Source of the DNA: Desulfobacterales bacterium
GTDB lineage: Bacteria; Desulfobacterota; Desulfobacteria; Desulfobacterales; RPRI01
Direction: 5' to 3'
Length of the DNA stretch: 30,780 bases
Assembly: GCA_020052975.1 (NCBI GenBank)
Contig: JAGVOC010000412.1
Coordinates: 1-30,780, forward strand
This document shows positions 30,719-30,780 of this stretch, one piece after another. Within the stretch, counting starts at the first letter, position 1. Each line of letters opens with the position of its first letter. A program made the position numbers and the translations under genes. The notes beneath the pieces are model-generated. The model searched no databases, was not told the DNA's origin, and worked only from the letters and a program-made list of their open reading frames with translations.

Positions 30719-30780
30719 CCTCGCTAAAGTCATCCTCATACACCGAATTCTCTTCCAGTGCCTTGTGTACATCGAGTTGA
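30645..30780 (-). pseudogene. comM: comM (yifB) fragment interrupted by the element
   Basis: On the minus strand, frame from 30779, the peptide [30 protein letters not shown] matches the segment before the Walker A motif of the ComM/YifB Mg-chelatase-like ATPase (region 30645-30730). ComM acts as a helicase in natural transformation. The reading is cut exactly at the P-loop, so no functional ComM can be made from this side. The 5' part of the gene lies to the right, beyond the window. comM is a known insertion hotspot for islands in other bacteria. Confidence 0.85.

Noticed and set aside
1..30780. CRISPR array, rRNA genes
   Set aside because: No regularly spaced direct repeats and no rRNA sequence seen.

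Overview
The window is a stack of accessory DNA from a Gram-negative bacterium. Integron gene cassettes, an HsdMSR type I restriction system and a comM (yifB) gene fragment all fit a proteobacterial or deltaproteobacterial/Nitrospirota-like host, but the sequence alone does not fix the taxon. Almost no core gene is present. The only host gene recognised is the comM fragment at the right edge, which is split by an integrated element.

Layout. (1) 1-5455: part of a chromosomal-type integron cassette array with no integrase in view. Five attC sites separate cassettes that carry, in order, the end of an upstream cassette, a two-gene ERCC4-nuclease plus AIPR cassette, two small ORFs, and three unknown proteins. 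In three consecutive cassettes the 5' core and the attC 5' core are complementary, as the cassette model requires; for two of them the match is exact over 7 bp. (2) 5594-7428: a ribbon-helix-helix (RHH) regulator divergent from a small serine resolvase, followed by an ArdC/ImmA-like metallopeptidase. (3) 7624-8325: an orphan unknown gene. (4) 8411-13894: a 5.5-kb transposon with perfect 17-bp terminal inverted repeats and an 8-bp target duplication. It has an IS1-family transposase, an unusual tRNA-like gene with a CUA anticodon in the transposase leader, two unknown plus-strand genes, a single-chain restriction-modification-specificity enzyme and a second RHH regulator. (5) 13980-20630: an XRE regulator and a complete type I hsdM-hsdS-hsdR operon. 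(6) 21074-22159: an Mrr-like restriction endonuclease. (7) 22397-24190: a two-gene minus-strand operon of a GGQHR (DGQHR/ParB-like) protein and a HEPN protein. (8) 24599-30645: a phage-derived module (attenuator-like leader, replication initiator, primase-helicase, MT-A70 methyltransferase, truncated terminase small subunit, excisionase-like protein) that ends in a large serine integrase sitting inside comM.

Working together: the region looks like a defence island assembled by at least four different recombination systems (integron, serine resolvase, IS1-type transposition, large serine integrase). Restriction modules are repeated with different architectures and each has its own small DNA-binding regulator. 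The most unusual items are the IS1-type transposon that carries a whole restriction enzyme and a suppressor-like tRNA, the two-gene AIPR cassette, and the GGQHR-HEPN pair. All functions are read from sequence motifs; no database search was possible.
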